Positions 16,428 to 25,515 of a DNA stretch of 54,791 nt are shown piece after piece (positions within the stretch are counted from its first letter, which is position 1; each line of letters starts with the position of its first letter). The stretch is from an uncultured Bacilli bacterium. GTDB taxonomy: Bacteria; Bacillota_I; Bacilli_A; ML615J-28; CAG-313. Under the pieces are notes generated by a model. That model made no database searches and was not told the origin of the DNA. It saw only the letters and a program-made list of their open reading frames with translations. Made by a program: the position numbers and the translations under genes. The stretch covers positions 1 to 54,791 of the forward strand of contig CAKONV010000013.1 of assembly GCA_934098295.1 (NCBI GenBank). Reading direction: 5' to 3'.

Positions 16428-18653
16428 TTAATTATTCTCCTTAACTTCATCATTTGTTTTTTCATCTTCACCTAATTTTTTAGGTGTTTCATTATCTTCT
16501 TTATTATGCTTTCCTTCAAATTTCTTTTTTTCAGGAGCAGGAAGTGTAGCCTTTCTAGAGAAACGAAGTTTGCCATTAGGAGCAATTTCAATTAATTTTA
16601 CAATTATTTCATCACCAACATTAACTTCATCTTCTGTTTTAGCAACACGACGCCATGCAAGATTAGAAATATGAACTAATCCTTCACAACCTGGCCATAT
16701 TTCAACAACTGCACCAATATCAAGAGTTTTAATTACTTTAGCTGGATAAATAGCATTTAATTCAGGGACTCTAACAATATTTTCAATCATTTCAACAGCT
16801 TTATTTATCCATTCTTCATCAGAGTGCATTATAAATACGCGGCCATCTTGTTCAATATCAATTTTAACCTGATTACATTTATCAATAATATCTTGAACAG
16901 TTTTTCCACCACTACCAATAACTTCTCTAATTTTTTCTGGATCAATCTTAATCATTTTTACCTTTGGAGCATATTTGCTTAAATTAGGTCTAACTTCAGA
17001 AATTGTAGTCATCATATGATCAAGGATTTGCATACGACCTTTACGAGCTTGTGCTAAGGCTTCTTTTAGTATTTGGGTAGTTATACCTTTACACTTAATA
17101 TCCATTTGTAAAGCAGTAATACCATTTCTAGTACCAGCAACTTTGAAATCCATATCGCCATAATGATCTTCTAAGCCTTGAATATCTGTCAAAATAGTAT
17201 ATTTAGAACATTCATCATCTTGACTGATTAATCCCATAGCAATACCAGCGACTGGAGCCTTAATTGGAACACCTGCAGCCATAAGAGCCATAGTACCAGC
17301 ACAAATTGAAGCTTGACTGGATGAACCATTTGATTCTAAAATTTCAGATACAACTCTTATTGTATAAGGGAATTCATCTTCACTAGGAATAACTTGCAAC
17401 AAAGCTCTTTCTCCTAAAGCACCATGACCAATTTCACGACGTCCAGGAGAACCATAACGACCGGTTGAACCAACAGCAAATTGTGGGAAGTTATAATGAA
17501 GCATAAATCTCTTACTTTCTTCAACGCCTAAACCATCTATTATTTGAAACTCAGTTAATGATCCCAAAGTAACGATAGAACAACTTTGTGTTTGTCCCCT
17601 TGTAAATAAAGCAGAACCGTGTGTTCTTTCAAATAGGTCTACTCTTGAAGAAAGTGGTCTTATTTCATCAACTGCTCTACCATCAGGACGAATTTTATCT
17701 TCAGTTATAAGACGTCTAACCTCTTCAGCAAGCATATGTTCAAGAACCATATTTACATAGCCTTGATTTTCAGCAAGAGTTTGAGAATCAAAATTCTTTT
17801 CTGCAAATATTGCATCAAAATGTTCTCTGGTTTTTTCATTTACAGTTTCAATGTTAGCTTCTCTTTCAAGTTTATCATATGTTGAAATAGCAGTTTTTAA
17901 ATCTTCAAAAGCAAAACTACGAATCTTTTCTTCCAATTCTTCAGGTATTTTGAATAAATCAGGAACAATTTTTTCTTTGCCAACTTCAGCAATGATTTCA
18001 TTTTCCCAAGCACAAATCTTTTTAATTTCTTCATGAGCAAATACTAATGCACCTAACATATCTTCTTCAGACACTTGTTTTGCTCCAGCTTCAACCATAT
18101 TAATTGCTTTGATTGTACCAGCAACTGTTAAATTTATATCTGATTTTTCTAATTCCTCTGCTGTAGGATTTAAAATATATTCACCATTGATACGACCAAC
18201 GACAACACCGGCAATAGGGCCTTGAAAAGGAATATCCGAAATTCCTAATGCAATACTAGAACCTAACATTGCAGCCATAGCTGGTGAACAATCAGGATCA
18301 GCGCTCATTACCATATTAATTACTTGAACTTCATTACGGAATCCATCCGCAAACAAAGGACGAATTGGACGATCTATCAAACGTGATACTAAAGTTTCAT
18401 GTTCAGTAGGACGTCCCTCTCTTTTTAAAAAGCCCCCAGGAATTTTTCCACCAGCATATAATTTTTCTTGATATAAAACTGTAAGTGGGAAAAAGTCTGT
18501 AGCCATAACTTGATTACTACCAACAGCAGCACTAAGTACAGCGGTATCATCAAAACGCACTAGACAAGCACCATTGGCTTGTTTTGCTAACTCACCAATT
18601 TCAACTGTAAATTTTCTACCACGTTGAGAGTATTCAAAAACATGTTTTTCCAT
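16428..18653 (-). CDS. pnp: Polyribonucleotide nucleotidyltransferase (PNPase)
   Basis: The 741-residue protein performs phosphorolytic 3'-5' RNA decay. Two RNase PH-like domains (about 1-235 and 310-545) flank a helical linker, then a KH domain (about 555-610, IREVIGSGGKTV) and an S1 domain (about 620-690), with a charged C-terminal tail. GGAAAC precedes the ATG. It follows rpsO, a classical bacterial gene order, with a terminator between them, so some pnp transcript probably comes from readthrough. Identification is secure. Confidence 0.99.
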   Translation of the reverse strand: MEKHVFEYSQRGRKFTVEIGELAKQANGACLVRFDDTAVLSAAVGSNQVMATDFFPLTVLYQEKLYAGGKIPGGFLKREGRPTEHETLVSRLIDRPIRPLFADGFRNEVQVINMVMSADPDCSPAMAAMLGSSIALGISDIPFQGPIAGVVVGRINGEYILNPTAEELEKSDINLTVAGTIKAINMVEAGAKQVSEEDMLGALVFAHEEIKKICAWENEIIAEVGKEKIVPDLFKIPEELEEKIRSFAFEDLKTAISTYDKLEREANIETVNEKTREHFDAIFAEKNFDSQTLAENQGYVNMVLEHMLAEEVRRLITEDKIRPDGRAVDEIRPLSSRVDLFERTHGSALFTRGQTQSCSIVTLGSLTEFQIIDGLGVEESKRFMLHYNFPQFAVGSTGRYGSPGRREIGHGALGERALLQVIPSEDEFPYTIRVVSEILESNGSSSQASICAGTMALMAAGVPIKAPVAGIAMGLISQDDECSKYTILTDIQGLEDHYGDMDFKVAGTRNGITALQMDIKCKGITTQILKEALAQARKGRMQILDHMMTTISEVRPNLSKYAPKVKMIKIDPEKIREVIGSGGKTVQDIIDKCNQVKIDIEQDGRVFIMHSDEEWINKAVEMIENIVRVPELNAIYPAKVIKTLDIGAVVEIWPGCEGLVHISNLAWRRVAKTEDEVNVGDEIIVKLIEIAPNGKLRFSRKATLPAPEKKKFEGKHNKEDNETPKKLGEDEKTNDEVKENN

Positions 18654-18723
18654 TTATTTTGTTTCCTTTCAATATTTCATTTATTAATAAAATAACTTAT
18701 TACATAATTATTTAAATAAGTCA

Positions 18724-18748
18724 AAAAGGGCATATCAAATGCCCTTTT
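18724..18748 (-). terminator. Terminator between rpsO and pnp
   Basis: AAAAGGGCAT (18724-18733) pairs with ATGCCCTTTT (18739-18748) across a five-base loop, directly after the rpsO stop. Confidence 0.8.
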
Positions 18749-18752
18749 AGCC

Positions 18753-19025
18753 TTACTTTCTTAAACCTAATTTGGCAATAACTTCACGGTAACTTTGTAC
18801 ATCTTTAGCTTTTAAATAATTTAAAAGGTTACGACGATGACCAATCTTCATCATTAGACCACGATGAGAATGGAAATCATGTGGATGAGAACGCATATGT
18901 TCATTTAACTTGTTGATTTCACTTGTTAAAATAGCAATTTGAACTTCTGCAGAACCAGTGTCACCTTCAGCACGCGCAAATTTTGCAATAATTGCGGCTT
19001 TTTCTTCTTTAGTAATACAAGCCAT
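18753..19025 (-). CDS. rpsO: Small ribosomal subunit protein S15
   Basis: The product is 90 residues, typical for S15, which binds 16S rRNA early in 30S assembly. The family block GDTGSAEVQIAILTSEI and the HSHRGLMMKIGHRRNLLNYL stretch are present. AGGAGG lies eight bases before the ATG. A strong promoter and a structured leader precede it; S15 often represses its own mRNA through such leaders. pnp follows on the same strand. Confidence 0.99.
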   Translation of the reverse strand: MACITKEEKAAIIAKFARAEGDTGSAEVQIAILTSEINKLNEHMRSHPHDFHSHRGLMMKIGHRRNLLNYLKAKDVQSYREVIAKLGLRK

Positions 19026-19126
19026 AATTTCCTCCTATACTAGTAAATATTAAATTTACTTATTAATTAGCCCAACACTTAGTAGTACGTCGGAAGTTTC
19101 GAACAACCAAGTAGAAGGTCACTATT
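19026..19126 (-). promoter_or_regulatory. Structured 5' leader of rpsO, possible S15 autoregulatory element
   Basis: The leader is about 95 nucleotides. A hairpin of AGTAAAT and ATTTACT arms (19042-19060) sits just upstream of the ribosome binding site, and GTCGG (19089-19093) can pair with CCAAC (19072-19076). Autoregulation by S15 is known in several bacteria with differing RNA folds, so the role here is inferred. Confidence 0.4.
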
Positions 19127-19155
19127 ATTATACAACAATTTTAATATTTTTGCAA
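19127..19155 (-). promoter_or_regulatory. Sigma-A promoter of rpsO
   Basis: On the minus strand TTGCAA (19150-19155), a 17-base spacer and TATAAT (19127-19132) form a near-consensus promoter. Confidence 0.8.
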
Positions 19156-19159
19156 TTGA

Positions 19160-20050
19160 TTAAACAATATTTTTAGTTATTTGAGAAAATCTATTAATTA
19201 TATTAGCTTTATCTTTTTCAATTTGTTTTAAAAATAAATATTTACTAGCAAACTTAATTTCATTTCTAATATAAAAATAACATTCTACCTTCAAAATGGA
19301 ACCATATATATTTTTATCAAAATTGAAGATATTAACCTCTATAGATTCATTATAGCGATAATTAAATGATGGATTGTGGCCAACATTCATCATTCCTAAA
19401 TATGTTTTTTCATTCCACATTACTTTAACGCCATAAACCCCTTCTTTTAAATTAACAGCAACATCACCAATGTCTAAATTTGCTGTTGGAAGGTTAATGG
19501 TTCTACCAACTTGCTTACCACAAACTACAACTCCATAAAAATAATATTCATAACCTAACAATTCATTAACTTTTTCAATTTCGCCATTATTTAAATAATT
19601 TAAAATTGTTTTTTTATTGTTGTTATCCATAGCATTTTTTATATGTAAACAAACATGTAAAGTATTTAACAATTTTACTAGATTGTTCGAAACAAACTCA
19701 TTATCAACAAAAAAGTCGATAATACAAAGTTTCTTCAAATCATCATTTGCTAATAATTCATCAATTTTCTTAATTGATGGCATAAATATTAAATAATCAG
19801 TTTCTAAAAATCCTAATTTTTTTTCTAAATCAATTTTTAACCTATTTCTATAATTATTATTTTTGTTTAGAAAATTATTTTCATCTAAGCAAACAATTGC
19901 AGTTTTTGTGTCTTTATTTTTTGCAAGATGTGTCATTTCATAAACTACATTTTGTTTACTAATATCAATTTCATTAATTGATGTTAAATAAATACTTAAC
20001 TTAATGTTATAATACTTTTTCGAAAAATCATCAAAAGATATTAGTTCCAT
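19160..20050 (-). CDS. ribF: Riboflavin kinase with degenerate FAD-synthetase domain (RibF-like)
   Basis: At 296 residues this has RibF length and order. The C-terminal riboflavin kinase domain (about 165-290) keeps GRT at 182 and the PTAN motif at 188-191, so FMN formation is likely. The N-terminal nucleotidyltransferase half (1-160) lacks the GNFDGVHxGH motif, the VGxDFxFG motif and the ISST motif that normally bind ATP and FMN; only the general length and the segment leading to NELLG remain. FAD synthesis by this protein is therefore unlikely. It overlaps truB by ten bases, a common Firmicutes pairing. Confidence 0.85.
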   Translation of the reverse strand: MELISFDDFSKKYYNIKLSIYLTSINEIDISKQNVVYEMTHLAKNKDTKTAIVCLDENNFLNKNNNYRNRLKIDLEKKLGFLETDYLIFMPSIKKIDELLANDDLKKLCIIDFFVDNEFVSNNLVKLLNTLHVCLHIKNAMDNNNKKTILNYLNNGEIEKVNELLGYEYYFYGVVVCGKQVGRTINLPTANLDIGDVAVNLKEGVYGVKVMWNEKTYLGMMNVGHNPSFNYRYNESIEVNIFNFDKNIYGSILKVECYFYIRNEIKFASKYLFLKQIEKDKANIINRFSQITKNIV

Positions 20051-20925
20051 ACTCTAGCCGCCCTATAACAATTTATAACATCATCATATTCATAAATAGC
20101 AATTAATTTGTCATTATCCATGATTCTAACTAAATTAGGATAATCATTATATTTTTCAAAAACAACATTTTTAGAAATTTTCATTCCATGATATGCTTTT
20201 TTCACAGAGTCTGAATCAGTAAGCAATGCTATATTTATAACCGCTTCTTCCATAGAATACAGTTTATATTTTCCAGAAGAAATTTCATCAATAGTAGATG
20301 CATCATTAATTTTAAAAACTCCACTTCTTGTTCTTAAAAGTGATGACATAACAGCAGGATAATTTAATTTTTCACCTATGTCTTTACAAAGACTCCTAAT
20401 ATAAGTTCCCTTTGATACAATCACTTTAAAATTAAATTCTAAATATTTTTCATTACGATGTATAGCGGACGTTCTTTCAATATATGAAATATTAATGCTT
20501 CGAGGCTTTATTTCAACATCAATATTATTTCTAGCATATTCATATAATTTTCTTCCATTAATTTTAATTGCTGAATAAATTGGAGGCATTTGCATACTTT
20601 TTCCTAAAAATGAATTTAAACATTCATCAATAGTATTTGCATTAATATCATTTACATACATATCGTTAGTAATTTTTCCGCTTAAATCATAGGTATCCGT
20701 ACCAATTCCTAATCTAATTCCCGCAATATATTCTTTTGTTTCATTCTCTAAAAATTGAACTAATTTTGTTGCATCATTAATGCATACTGCCAACACCCCT
20801 TCAGCATCTGGGTCAAGCGTACCTAAATGACCAACTTTTTTGGTATTGAATATTTTTCTAATTTTGTTGACAACATCATGGCTAGTCATCCCTTTTTCCT
20901 TATTTACAACTATAATACCATTCAT
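20041..20925 (-). CDS. truB: tRNA pseudouridine-55 synthase TruB
   Basis: The 294-residue enzyme isomerises U55 in the T loop of tRNAs. The N terminus NGIIVVNKEKGMTSHDVV and the catalytic block GHLGTLDPDAEGVL with the nucleophilic Asp are intact, as is the SKGTYIRSLCKDIG motif. AGAGGT lies before the start. It is first in a truB-ribF operon, with a promoter facing away from the chorismate-synthase-like gene. Confidence 0.98.
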   Translation of the reverse strand: MNGIIVVNKEKGMTSHDVVNKIRKIFNTKKVGHLGTLDPDAEGVLAVCINDATKLVQFLENETKEYIAGIRLGIGTDTYDLSGKITNDMYVNDINANTIDECLNSFLGKSMQMPPIYSAIKINGRKLYEYARNNIDVEIKPRSINISYIERTSAIHRNEKYLEFNFKVIVSKGTYIRSLCKDIGEKLNYPAVMSSLLRTRSGVFKINDASTIDEISSGKYKLYSMEEAVINIALLTDSDSVKKAYHGMKISKNVVFEKYNDYPNLVRIMDNDKLIAIYEYDDVINCYRAARVWN

Positions 20926-20945
20926 TTTTTACCTCTTTCATTCTA

Positions 20946-20974
20946 ATTTTATCATAAAGTTACATTTTTTTCAA
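20946..20974 (-). promoter_or_regulatory. Promoter of the truB-ribF operon
   Basis: On the minus strand TTGAAA (20969-20974), a 17-base spacer and TAAAAT (20946-20951). It abuts the -10 of the divergent gene (TATAAT, 20986-20991). Confidence 0.65.
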
Positions 20975-20985
20975 TTGATATATTT

Positions 20986-20991
20986 TATAAT
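20986..20991 (+). promoter_or_regulatory. -10 element of the chorismate-synthase-like gene
   Basis: TATAAT lies 18 bases before the ATG, with GAGGTGAT in between. No convincing -35 is seen at 16-18 bases. The leader would be about 10 bases. Confidence 0.45.
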
Positions 20992-21009
20992 TAGTGATGA
21001 GGTGATAAA

Positions 21010-22041
21010 ATGGAAAACATTGGATTAAAAATTAAATTACAAGTAATTCCAAAAGATATAAATAATTGCATAGGAATAATAATTTATAATTTTCCACCTA
21101 ATTTTATGATTGATTTTGAAAAAATCAATCTAGCTCTAATTAATGCTTCTAAAAATAATAATATTACTAAAAATTATAATATATCAGCTGGTCTGATTGA
21201 TAATGTTACCACAAATAACCCAATTAAAATAATTTACAAATTAGAAAATATTATTAAACACAAACCAGAAATAATTAGACCAAATACAAAGGATCTAGCT
21301 ATGGCCATAAAGACGCATTTAAAGTATGATACTGTTTACCCCAATGAAATATTTTATTTATTTATAATTTTCGGAACTATTTGTAGAGAATATCTAAAAA
21401 CAAAAAATATTGATGTTTTTTCACATATTTATCGATTAAAAGACATCAATGATCTTTCTTTAGGTGATTTAGAAATTGATACTATAAAACAAAATATTAT
21501 GGAATTAGATAGTTTTCCTATCATTGATCCAAGAGCAAAATCTTTAATGAAACAACTAATTAAAAAAACAGAGGCCATAAAGGACACAATTGGCGGAACA
21601 ATTGAAACGGTAATTAAAAATCTTCCTATAGGCATTGGTAATATCCCCTTTCAAAAATTAAATTCACAATTTAGTTTCTTACTTTTTCAAATACCAAATT
21701 GTTTTAGTGTAGAATTTGGAAGTATTAATAATTTATCTAATAAATTTGGAAGTAAAATTATTGATGAAATTTATTATCAAAATGATATGATTAAATTAAA
21801 ATCTAACAATTTGGGTGGTTTAAATGATGGATTGAGCAATGGCAATGATATATTAATAAAATCTTCTTTTTATCCAGATTTGCCAATAAATTGTGAAGTT
21901 AAAACAATTAATATTGCAACTGGCGAAGAAATAACAATTTCATCATTGTCTAAGAATGAGGTACTAAAAATTAATTTTCAACTACAATTGGTACAAGCAT
22001 TTATTTCTTATTGTATTTTAGATAATCTATTATATAAATAA
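21010..22041 (+). CDS. Chorismate-synthase-fold protein lacking the catalytic motifs
   Basis: The 343-residue protein aligns along its whole length with AroC. Conserved scaffold pieces include NIG...IGIIIYNFPP at the start, the GGTIETVIKNLPIGIG stretch (about 195-212), SNNLGGLNDGLSNGNDI near 280 and IATGEEITI near 305. The signature motifs are gone: the FGESHG His site reads IPKDIN (residues 12-17), the GGGRSSARETA region reads DTVYPNEIFYL (107-117) and RHDP reads KNEV (315-318). AroC makes chorismate using reduced FMN, so this protein is probably not a chorismate synthase. The frame is intact and the gene stands alone between its own promoter and terminator, so it looks maintained. Confidence 0.75.
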   Translation: MENIGLKIKLQVIPKDINNCIGIIIYNFPPNFMIDFEKINLALINASKNNNITKNYNISAGLIDNVTTNNPIKIIYKLENIIKHKPEIIRPNTKDLAMAIKTHLKYDTVYPNEIFYLFIIFGTICREYLKTKNIDVFSHIYRLKDINDLSLGDLEIDTIKQNIMELDSFPIIDPRAKSLMKQLIKKTEAIKDTIGGTIETVIKNLPIGIGNIPFQKLNSQFSFLLFQIPNCFSVEFGSINNLSNKFGSKIIDEIYYQNDMIKLKSNNLGGLNDGLSNGNDILIKSSFYPDLPINCEVKTINIATGEEITISSLSKNEVLKINFQLQLVQAFISYCILDNLLYK

Positions 22042-22077
22042 ATTAAGTGTCAATCAAAATTTGATTGACACTTAATT
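22041..22077. terminator. Bidirectional terminator between the convergent aroC-like and pilin genes
   Basis: Perfect 17-base arms (22041-22057 and 22061-22077) enclose a three-base loop. The arms begin AATTAAGTGTCAATC. The hairpin serves the plus-strand gene and the pilus operon on the minus strand. Confidence 0.85.
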
Positions 22078-22494
22078 TTAATACACGCTTTGCGATACAA
22101 TTTCTCTTTTTGCAGGATCGTATACCGTTTCTATGCCATTATTTATATAATGGATTTTTTTATCTTCTACCGTTAAAACTGCACTAGCTGGTAAAACATT
22201 AGGACTAATATATTCATATGCTTCTTTCAAATCTAATTTCATTAATTCATCAAAATTTTGAAATGTTTCGAAATTAATTTCTGCCCCTTCAGTTCTTCCA
22301 CTCATTGAATTTGATACCATTGCTGTTTCAAAACAACTGATAATTTCTTTAAATTCAGCTGTAGCAGCAGTAAATTTTGTTACTCTAACATATCTTGTAT
22401 AACTACTATACAAAATTGTACTAACGATTCCTATAATCGTTACAACGACTAACATTTCTATCAAAGTAAATCCTTTTTTTAATTTCTTATTCAT
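22078..22494 (-). CDS. Type IV prepilin-like protein (ComGC/major-pilin type)
   Basis: The 138-residue product starts MNKKLKKG followed by FTLIEMLVVVTIIGIV, a class III signal with the invariant Glu at +5 after the cleavage Gly. This start is chosen because GAAAGGA precedes it. After the helix comes a hydrophilic globular region ending in a short beta segment. It is the last gene of the operon, directly after the assembly ATPase, the position comGC would occupy after comGB in Bacillus. A prepilin peptidase is needed for processing but is not in the window. It may be the major subunit of the pseudopilus. Confidence 0.88.
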   Translation of the reverse strand: MNKKLKKGFTLIEMLVVVTIIGIVSTILYSSYTRYVRVTKFTAATAEFKEIISCFETAMVSNSMSGRTEGAEINFETFQNFDELMKLDLKEAYEYISPNVLPASAVLTVEDKKIHYINNGIETVYDPAKREIVSQSVY

Positions 22495-22516
22495 TATTTT
22501 TTTCCTTTCATAAAAT

Positions 22517-24028
22517 CTAATCATCAATTATTGAAGAAAGTTCTTCAATTGAAGTGATTCCTTTTAAAATTAAATTTTTACCATTTTCAAAAATACTTTC
22601 ATTTTGTTTTTTTGAAAATAATTTCCAATATTTAGAGATTGGAGCTTTATTGATTATTAACTCTCTAAAATCATCGTCAATCATGACAACTTCATATATT
22701 CCTTGACGACCTTTATATCCGGTCATATTACATTTTGGACATCCTTTAGATTTATAAATTTTGCTACCTAAATCAACTCCTAAATATTTTGCTTCTGCAT
22801 CACTAATTGTAACTTTTTTTCTACAACTAGGGCACAAGCAACGAACTAACCTTTGAGAGATTATTCCCTTCAATGCATCTACTAGTAAGTAAGGCTCAAC
22901 ATCCATATCTAATAATCGACTAATTACCCCCATTGATGTATTAGTATGCAACGTTGAATAAACTAAATGTCCCGTAATTGCGGCACGACAAGCAATTTTT
23001 GCAGTTTCAGTATCTCTGATTTCCCCAATCATAATAATGTTAGGATCTTGTCTTAAAATACTGCGCAAACAATTTGCAAAAGTTAATCCACTCTCATCAT
23101 TAACTTGAATTTGCGATGCTCCAATAATTGAATATTCTACCGGATCCTCTACCGTTATAATATTTACATTTTTTTCAATATTACTGGTTAAAAAAGCTTG
23201 TAATGATGTTGATTTACCACTTCCTGTTGGGCCTACCACTAAAATCAATCCTGAAGATTCATTGTTTAATTTTACAATTTTATCGTATGCAATATTTGAA
23301 AATCCTAATTCGTTTAATTTATAAGCTCCTTTATTTAAATCTAAAATTCGAAGTACTATGCGTTCCCCATATATAGTTGGTAGAATAGAAACTCGCAAAT
23401 CATAATCAAAATCTTCATATTTATATCTAATTTTTCCATCCTGAGGAATTAATTTTTTTGTTATATCTAAGTTTGCAATTACTTTTATTCTAGATACAAT
23501 TTCTTCAAGTGAAGAAATTGGTAAATTGGTTTTTTCCAATAATTTTCCATCAATTCTCAAACGAATTCGAATACATTTTTCCATTGGTTCAAAATGTATA
23601 TCACTACTCTTTAGAACGATTGCTTCTGAAATTATTGAATCAACAATTTTTACTATGGGAGCATTTTCTACTTCTGCCTGATAAAATTTATTGACTTCAT
23701 CTTTAATGATTAATTGCTTTTCATTGTTTTTACTTTCAAATTCATATTTGTTTATTGCAGCTGTTTTTTGTGAACTAAGTGATAATAAATCATATAATTC
23801 ATTCCATTCTTCATCTGAAATAAATTCTATATCTATATTTTCTTCTATAAAAAAATTAATTTTTGTTACATTAAAAATATCAAACTCTCTCTTAACTAAA
23901 ATCAAAATTGAATTTTCTACTTTAGTATAAGGTATACAACCGTATCTAAAAATAAATTTTAATGGTAATATTGAATTTAAAGATGAGTCAAAATTATATT
24001 TTTTATGGTCATTTCTAAATGCTATCAT
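22517..24028 (-). CDS. Type IV pilus / type II secretion assembly ATPase (GspE/PilB/ComGA family)
   Basis: The 503-residue ATPase powers pilin polymerisation from the cytoplasmic face. It has an N-terminal domain (about 1-130), the GspE core with Walker A VGPTGSGKST near residue 270, an Asp box and Walker B ending in GEIRDTETA, the His box STLHTN, and a four-cysteine zinc site (CPSC near 398, CPKC near 428). The zinc site and N-terminal domain are PilB/GspE features; B. subtilis ComGA is shorter (356). The ATG overlaps the stop of the platform gene by one base. Confidence 0.96.
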   Translation of the reverse strand: MIAFRNDHKKYNFDSSLNSILPLKFIFRYGCIPYTKVENSILILVKREFDIFNVTKINFFIEENIDIEFISDEEWNELYDLLSLSSQKTAAINKYEFESKNNEKQLIIKDEVNKFYQAEVENAPIVKIVDSIISEAIVLKSSDIHFEPMEKCIRIRLRIDGKLLEKTNLPISSLEEIVSRIKVIANLDITKKLIPQDGKIRYKYEDFDYDLRVSILPTIYGERIVLRILDLNKGAYKLNELGFSNIAYDKIVKLNNESSGLILVVGPTGSGKSTSLQAFLTSNIEKNVNIITVEDPVEYSIIGASQIQVNDESGLTFANCLRSILRQDPNIIMIGEIRDTETAKIACRAAITGHLVYSTLHTNTSMGVISRLLDMDVEPYLLVDALKGIISQRLVRCLCPSCRKKVTISDAEAKYLGVDLGSKIYKSKGCPKCNMTGYKGRQGIYEVVMIDDDFRELIINKAPISKYWKLFSKKQNESIFENGKNLILKGITSIEELSSIIDD

Positions 24029-25233
24029 TACATACCACCTATATTATCTAACATTGAAAATAATGGAATAAAAATAGATGCTATCAAAATAACGACAATA
24101 CTTGCAATTATTAAAATAAATGTAGGTTCTATTAAACTTGAAAATCTTTGTAATTTTGTTTGCGTTTCATCGAAAAAAATATGTTCTAAATTTAGCAATG
24201 AACTTTCTAAACTTGCTGTTCTTTCACTAATACTTATAGTTTCTATCAATAAAATGGGAAACACATTCATTGTATACAAAGCTGAAGATAATTTACCCCC
24301 TCTTTTAACTTCATCTAATGCAAAATTAAATCTTTTTTTTACATATTTATTATCAATTAAATTCAAAGTTGTTTGTAAGGAAACAATTATGGGAATTCCA
24401 CTATTTAAAAGAATGTACAGACATTGACAAAAACTTGTCGCAATTTTAGAAGTAGTAATTTTTCCAAAAACAGGAATTTTTAATTTAATTTTATCCAATA
24501 CTATTTTTCCATTGGATGTATTAAAATATATTATAAAAGCAATAATTATAACTACTAATAACAAAACAATGAATCCCCCATATTGATTAACAAAATTAGA
24601 TATGCCAATCATAATTCTTGTAATTAAAGGTAAATCTACTTTCATTTCAGTAAAAATATTAACAAATGTTGGAATTATAACCTTACATATAACAATAATA
24701 ACAGCAATGCATAAAATTGCCAATAAACATGGATAAAACAATGAAGAAAAAAATTTTTTTCTCAATTGAATTTCATCACGGTAGTGATTGATTAGATGGT
24801 CTAATACGGATTTTAAGTTGCCACTCATCTCCGCTAGTTTTATCATTGTTCTAAAGTAACTAGGAAAAATCTTTGGATATTCACCTATTACTTGTGACAA
24901 TGACTTGCCCTTATTAATTTCTTTTCCCATTTCATTTATTATCTTAGAAAACTGTCGATTAGTAATTGATGAAGAACATAAAATTAATGCATCGCTTATA
25001 GAAATTCCTGTCGATACTATCATTTTTAATTTTTCACAAAAGTATAATAAATCTGTTTTTTTGATATTCGAAAAAGTAATAAATTGTTTTTTTTCTTTAA
25101 TTAATCGGTATTTTAATAATTGATAATTATGTTCAATTATTATTTTTTTTAGTGTTTCTACATCTTCAGCTTTTATATATCCTCTAAACTTTTCATTATT
25201 AACAGACTTTGCGACAAAATAATATTTGTTCAT
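24028..25233 (-). CDS. Pilus assembly platform protein (GspF/PilC/ComGB family)
   Basis: The 401-residue inner-membrane platform protein has two T2SSF repeats (about 65-190 and 270-395), each followed by hydrophobic helices (near 165-195, 215-240 and 370-395). The N terminus FVAKSVNNEKFRGYI is typical of the family. It couples ATPase action to pilin extraction. Its ribosome binding site GAGGAG is formed by the last codons of the upstream gene, four bases separate the reading frames, and the ATPase follows with a one-base overlap. Confidence 0.95.
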   Translation of the reverse strand: MNKYYFVAKSVNNEKFRGYIKAEDVETLKKIIIEHNYQLLKYRLIKEKKQFITFSNIKKTDLLYFCEKLKMIVSTGISISDALILCSSSITNRQFSKIINEMGKEINKGKSLSQVIGEYPKIFPSYFRTMIKLAEMSGNLKSVLDHLINHYRDEIQLRKKFFSSLFYPCLLAILCIAVIIVICKVIIPTFVNIFTEMKVDLPLITRIMIGISNFVNQYGGFIVLLLVVIIIAFIIYFNTSNGKIVLDKIKLKIPVFGKITTSKIATSFCQCLYILLNSGIPIIVSLQTTLNLIDNKYVKKRFNFALDEVKRGGKLSSALYTMNVFPILLIETISISERTASLESSLLNLEHIFFDETQTKLQRFSSLIEPTFILIIASIVVILIASIFIPLFSMLDNIGGM

Positions 25234-25236
25234 TTT

Positions 25237-25515
25237 CTAATTTCTCCTCATCGTTTCATCATCATTACCTACACAAAAGTCGTATATCCTTTGATCCATT
25301 ATACTAATTTGTTCTTCCACCTGTTTTGCACTTTCATCTTCAATATATTTTTTTTCTTTACTCTCTCGTAATTCAGTTACATAATTATTTAATGATGATA
25401 TTCTATTATTAACTGCAAGTTGCAAATAACACAAACTATATGTTACTAATGATATTAATAAAATTAAAATCATTGCTAAATATATTATACTTCCTTTTTT
25501 GTACTTCTTTGCCAT
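25237..25515 (-). CDS. Small single-helix protein of the pilus operon (ComGG/PilX-like)
   Basis: The 92-residue product begins MAKKYKKGS, then a hydrophobic helix (about 10-30), then a charged, probably coiled-coil region. It resembles minor components such as ComGG or PilX in layout, but it lacks the Glu at +5 and a clear prepilin cleavage motif. It overlaps the preceding prepilin gene by 31 bases. The role is inferred from position. Confidence 0.65.
   Translation of the reverse strand: MAKKYKKGSIIYLAMILILLISLVTYSLCYLQLAVNNRISSLNNYVTELRESKEKKYIEDESAKQVEEQISIMDQRIYDFCVGNDDETMRRN

Noticed and set aside
24005..24427. 140-codon open frame on the plus strand
   Set aside because: Antisense to the platform-protein gene in the pilus operon, with no start signals.
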